Shown here piece after piece: positions 63,384 to 64,000 of a stretch of DNA of 64,000 bases. Where the stretch lies: NCBI GenBank assembly GCA_035555675.1, contig DATMGH010000193.1, forward strand, positions 1 to 64,000, read 5' to 3'. The first letter of the stretch is position 1. The number at the start of each line of letters is the position of its first letter. Made by a program: the position numbers and the translations under genes. The DNA is from Solirubrobacter sp035555675 (GTDB lineage: Bacteria > Actinomycetota > Thermoleophilia > Solirubrobacterales > Solirubrobacteraceae). Under the pieces are notes generated by a model that had not been told where the DNA came from, ran no database searches, and was given only the letters and a program-made list of their open reading frames with translations.

Positions 63384-64000
63384 GTGAAGCCATGGCTGGG
63401 AGCGGCCGCGGTTGCGGCTGCGCTGGTGCTGGTTCCGGGGGGCACGGCGCTGGCTGGCGTCGACGACCCGGCACTCTTGAAGTTCAAGGTGCCGAGCGAG
63501 GACCAGTACGACGATTTCGAGGCGCTCGGCCTCGCCATGAACCACGAGGTCGACAAGAACGCCGACGGTTCCATCACCGTCCAGGCGTGGGTGACCGACG
63601 AGCAGCTGGCCTGGGTCCGCGCCCAGGGCTACGAGAACGTCGGCGTCGTCCACGACAAGTTCAACATCGACCGCATCCGCGCCGAGCGCGACGCGGACAT
63701 CGCGGCCGAGGTGGCCGCCAAGAAGGCCCTCACGGCGAACGCCGCCGGCAAGGCCGGCCCGAGCGCCGCGCCGGGCACCGTCCGCGCGCAGCGGGGCGAC
63801 TTCTACGAGAACAACGTCGGCCGCTTCATCTCGATCGAGGCGAACACGACCGAGGCGTCGATCAGCTGCACCAGCCCGAACACGGGCCAGGGCTGCACCT
63901 ACACGGGCCCGGTGCTGCAGGCCGCGGCCTACGACGCGAACAACCACTTGATCGTCCAGGGCGCGCTGCGGACGTACATCGATCCCGACCCGTCCCAGGC
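63384..64000 (+). CDS. Secreted protein, N-terminal part (possible peptidase precursor)
   Basis: Partial gene from GTG 63384 with a strong GGGGGAG seven bases upstream; 205 codons visible and the 3' end is outside the window. A signal peptide (KPWLGAAAVAAALVLVPGG, cleaved near ALA) precedes an acidic pro-region-like segment (KVPSEDQYDDFEALGLAMNH) and a helical charged stretch, then YENNVGRFISIEANTTEAS and a Cys pair with a Gly-rich loop. The layout of short propeptide then a Tyr/Asp-rich beginning of a catalytic or binding domain fits several exported peptidases, but the family cannot be named from this part. Confidence 0.6.
   Translation, partial: MKPWLGAAAVAAALVLVPGGTALAGVDDPALLKFKVPSEDQYDDFEALGLAMNHEVDKNADGSITVQAWVTDEQLAWVRAQGYENVGVVHDKFNIDRIRAERDADIAAEVAAKKALTANAAGKAGPSAAPGTVRAQRGDFYENNVGRFISIEANTTEASISCTSPNTGQGCTYTGPVLQAAAYDANNHLIVQGALRTYIDPDPSQ

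Overview
The window is dense, very GC-rich bacterial chromosome with short intergenic gaps, many ATGA/GTGA gene overlaps and frequent GTG/TTG starts. The gene content (ftsE-ftsX-ctp-rnr-smpB and prfB-secA-hpf-comF neighbourhoods, ArsA with an Hsp20-like tail, CtaG, a MoxR/CoxE pair, an LCP protein and a GPP34 protein) suggests an actinobacterium. A Thermoleophilia/Solirubrobacterales-type genome is my best guess; this is inference, because no 16S rRNA or taxon marker is present. I see no tRNA, rRNA, CRISPR array, insertion sequence or prophage.

Layout. 0-4.6 kb: fatty-acid/acyl-CoA genes (a truncated, reverse-order 3-hydroxyacyl-CoA dehydrogenase/enoyl-CoA hydratase fusion, and a medium-chain-type acyl-CoA dehydrogenase with an upstream palindromic operator), a dienelactone hydrolase, two small proteins and a LuxR-type response regulator. 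4.7-12.8 kb: a tightly coupled six-gene minus-strand operon for an extracellular amino-sugar polymer (UDP-HexNAc dehydrogenase, processive GT2, NodB-like deacetylase, GlmS, two GH18 proteins). 12.9-16.6 kb: a Ca2+/H+ exchanger, a lipoprotein and a divergent secreted D-glucuronyl C5-epimerase-like protein. 16.6-21.3 kb: ArsA, two unknown proteins, MoxR and a VWA protein. 21.3-29.2 kb: smpB, rnr, ctp, ftsX and ftsE, interrupted by an opposed formaldehyde dehydrogenase and a frame-broken CAP-domain gene. 29.2-37.7 kb: M16 peptidase, small proteins, nadA-nadC, a MetE-like protein and a Na/K-ATPase-like P-type pump. 37.7-45.5 kb: prfB (with the programmed frameshift), purU, secA, hpf, an HDOD protein and comF. 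46-53.7 kb: ctaG, a CDP-alcohol phosphatidyltransferase and phzF on a mirrored divergent promoter, a degenerate SAH-hydrolase paralogue beside true ahcY, a MerR regulator, a ThDP enzyme and GPP34. 53.7-64 kb: aldehyde dehydrogenase, a nucleotide-sugar operon (ugd, NDP-sugar pyrophosphorylase, sugar isomerase), an RTX-repeat protein, an LCP protein, an M20 peptidase and the start of a secreted protein.

The most interesting structures are: (1) a family of seven 47-nt intergenic hairpins with a conserved asymmetric internal loop, some embedded in recent tandem duplications; (2) the polymer operon next to a glucuronyl C5-epimerase-like gene, whose parts resemble a heparan/hyaluronan toolkit; (3) an SAH-hydrolase-like protein that has lost catalytic residues while keeping its NAD fold; (4) a symmetrical divergent promoter with mirrored operators; (5) repeated -10 boxes five to eight bases before start codons, implying widespread leaderless or near-leaderless transcription.
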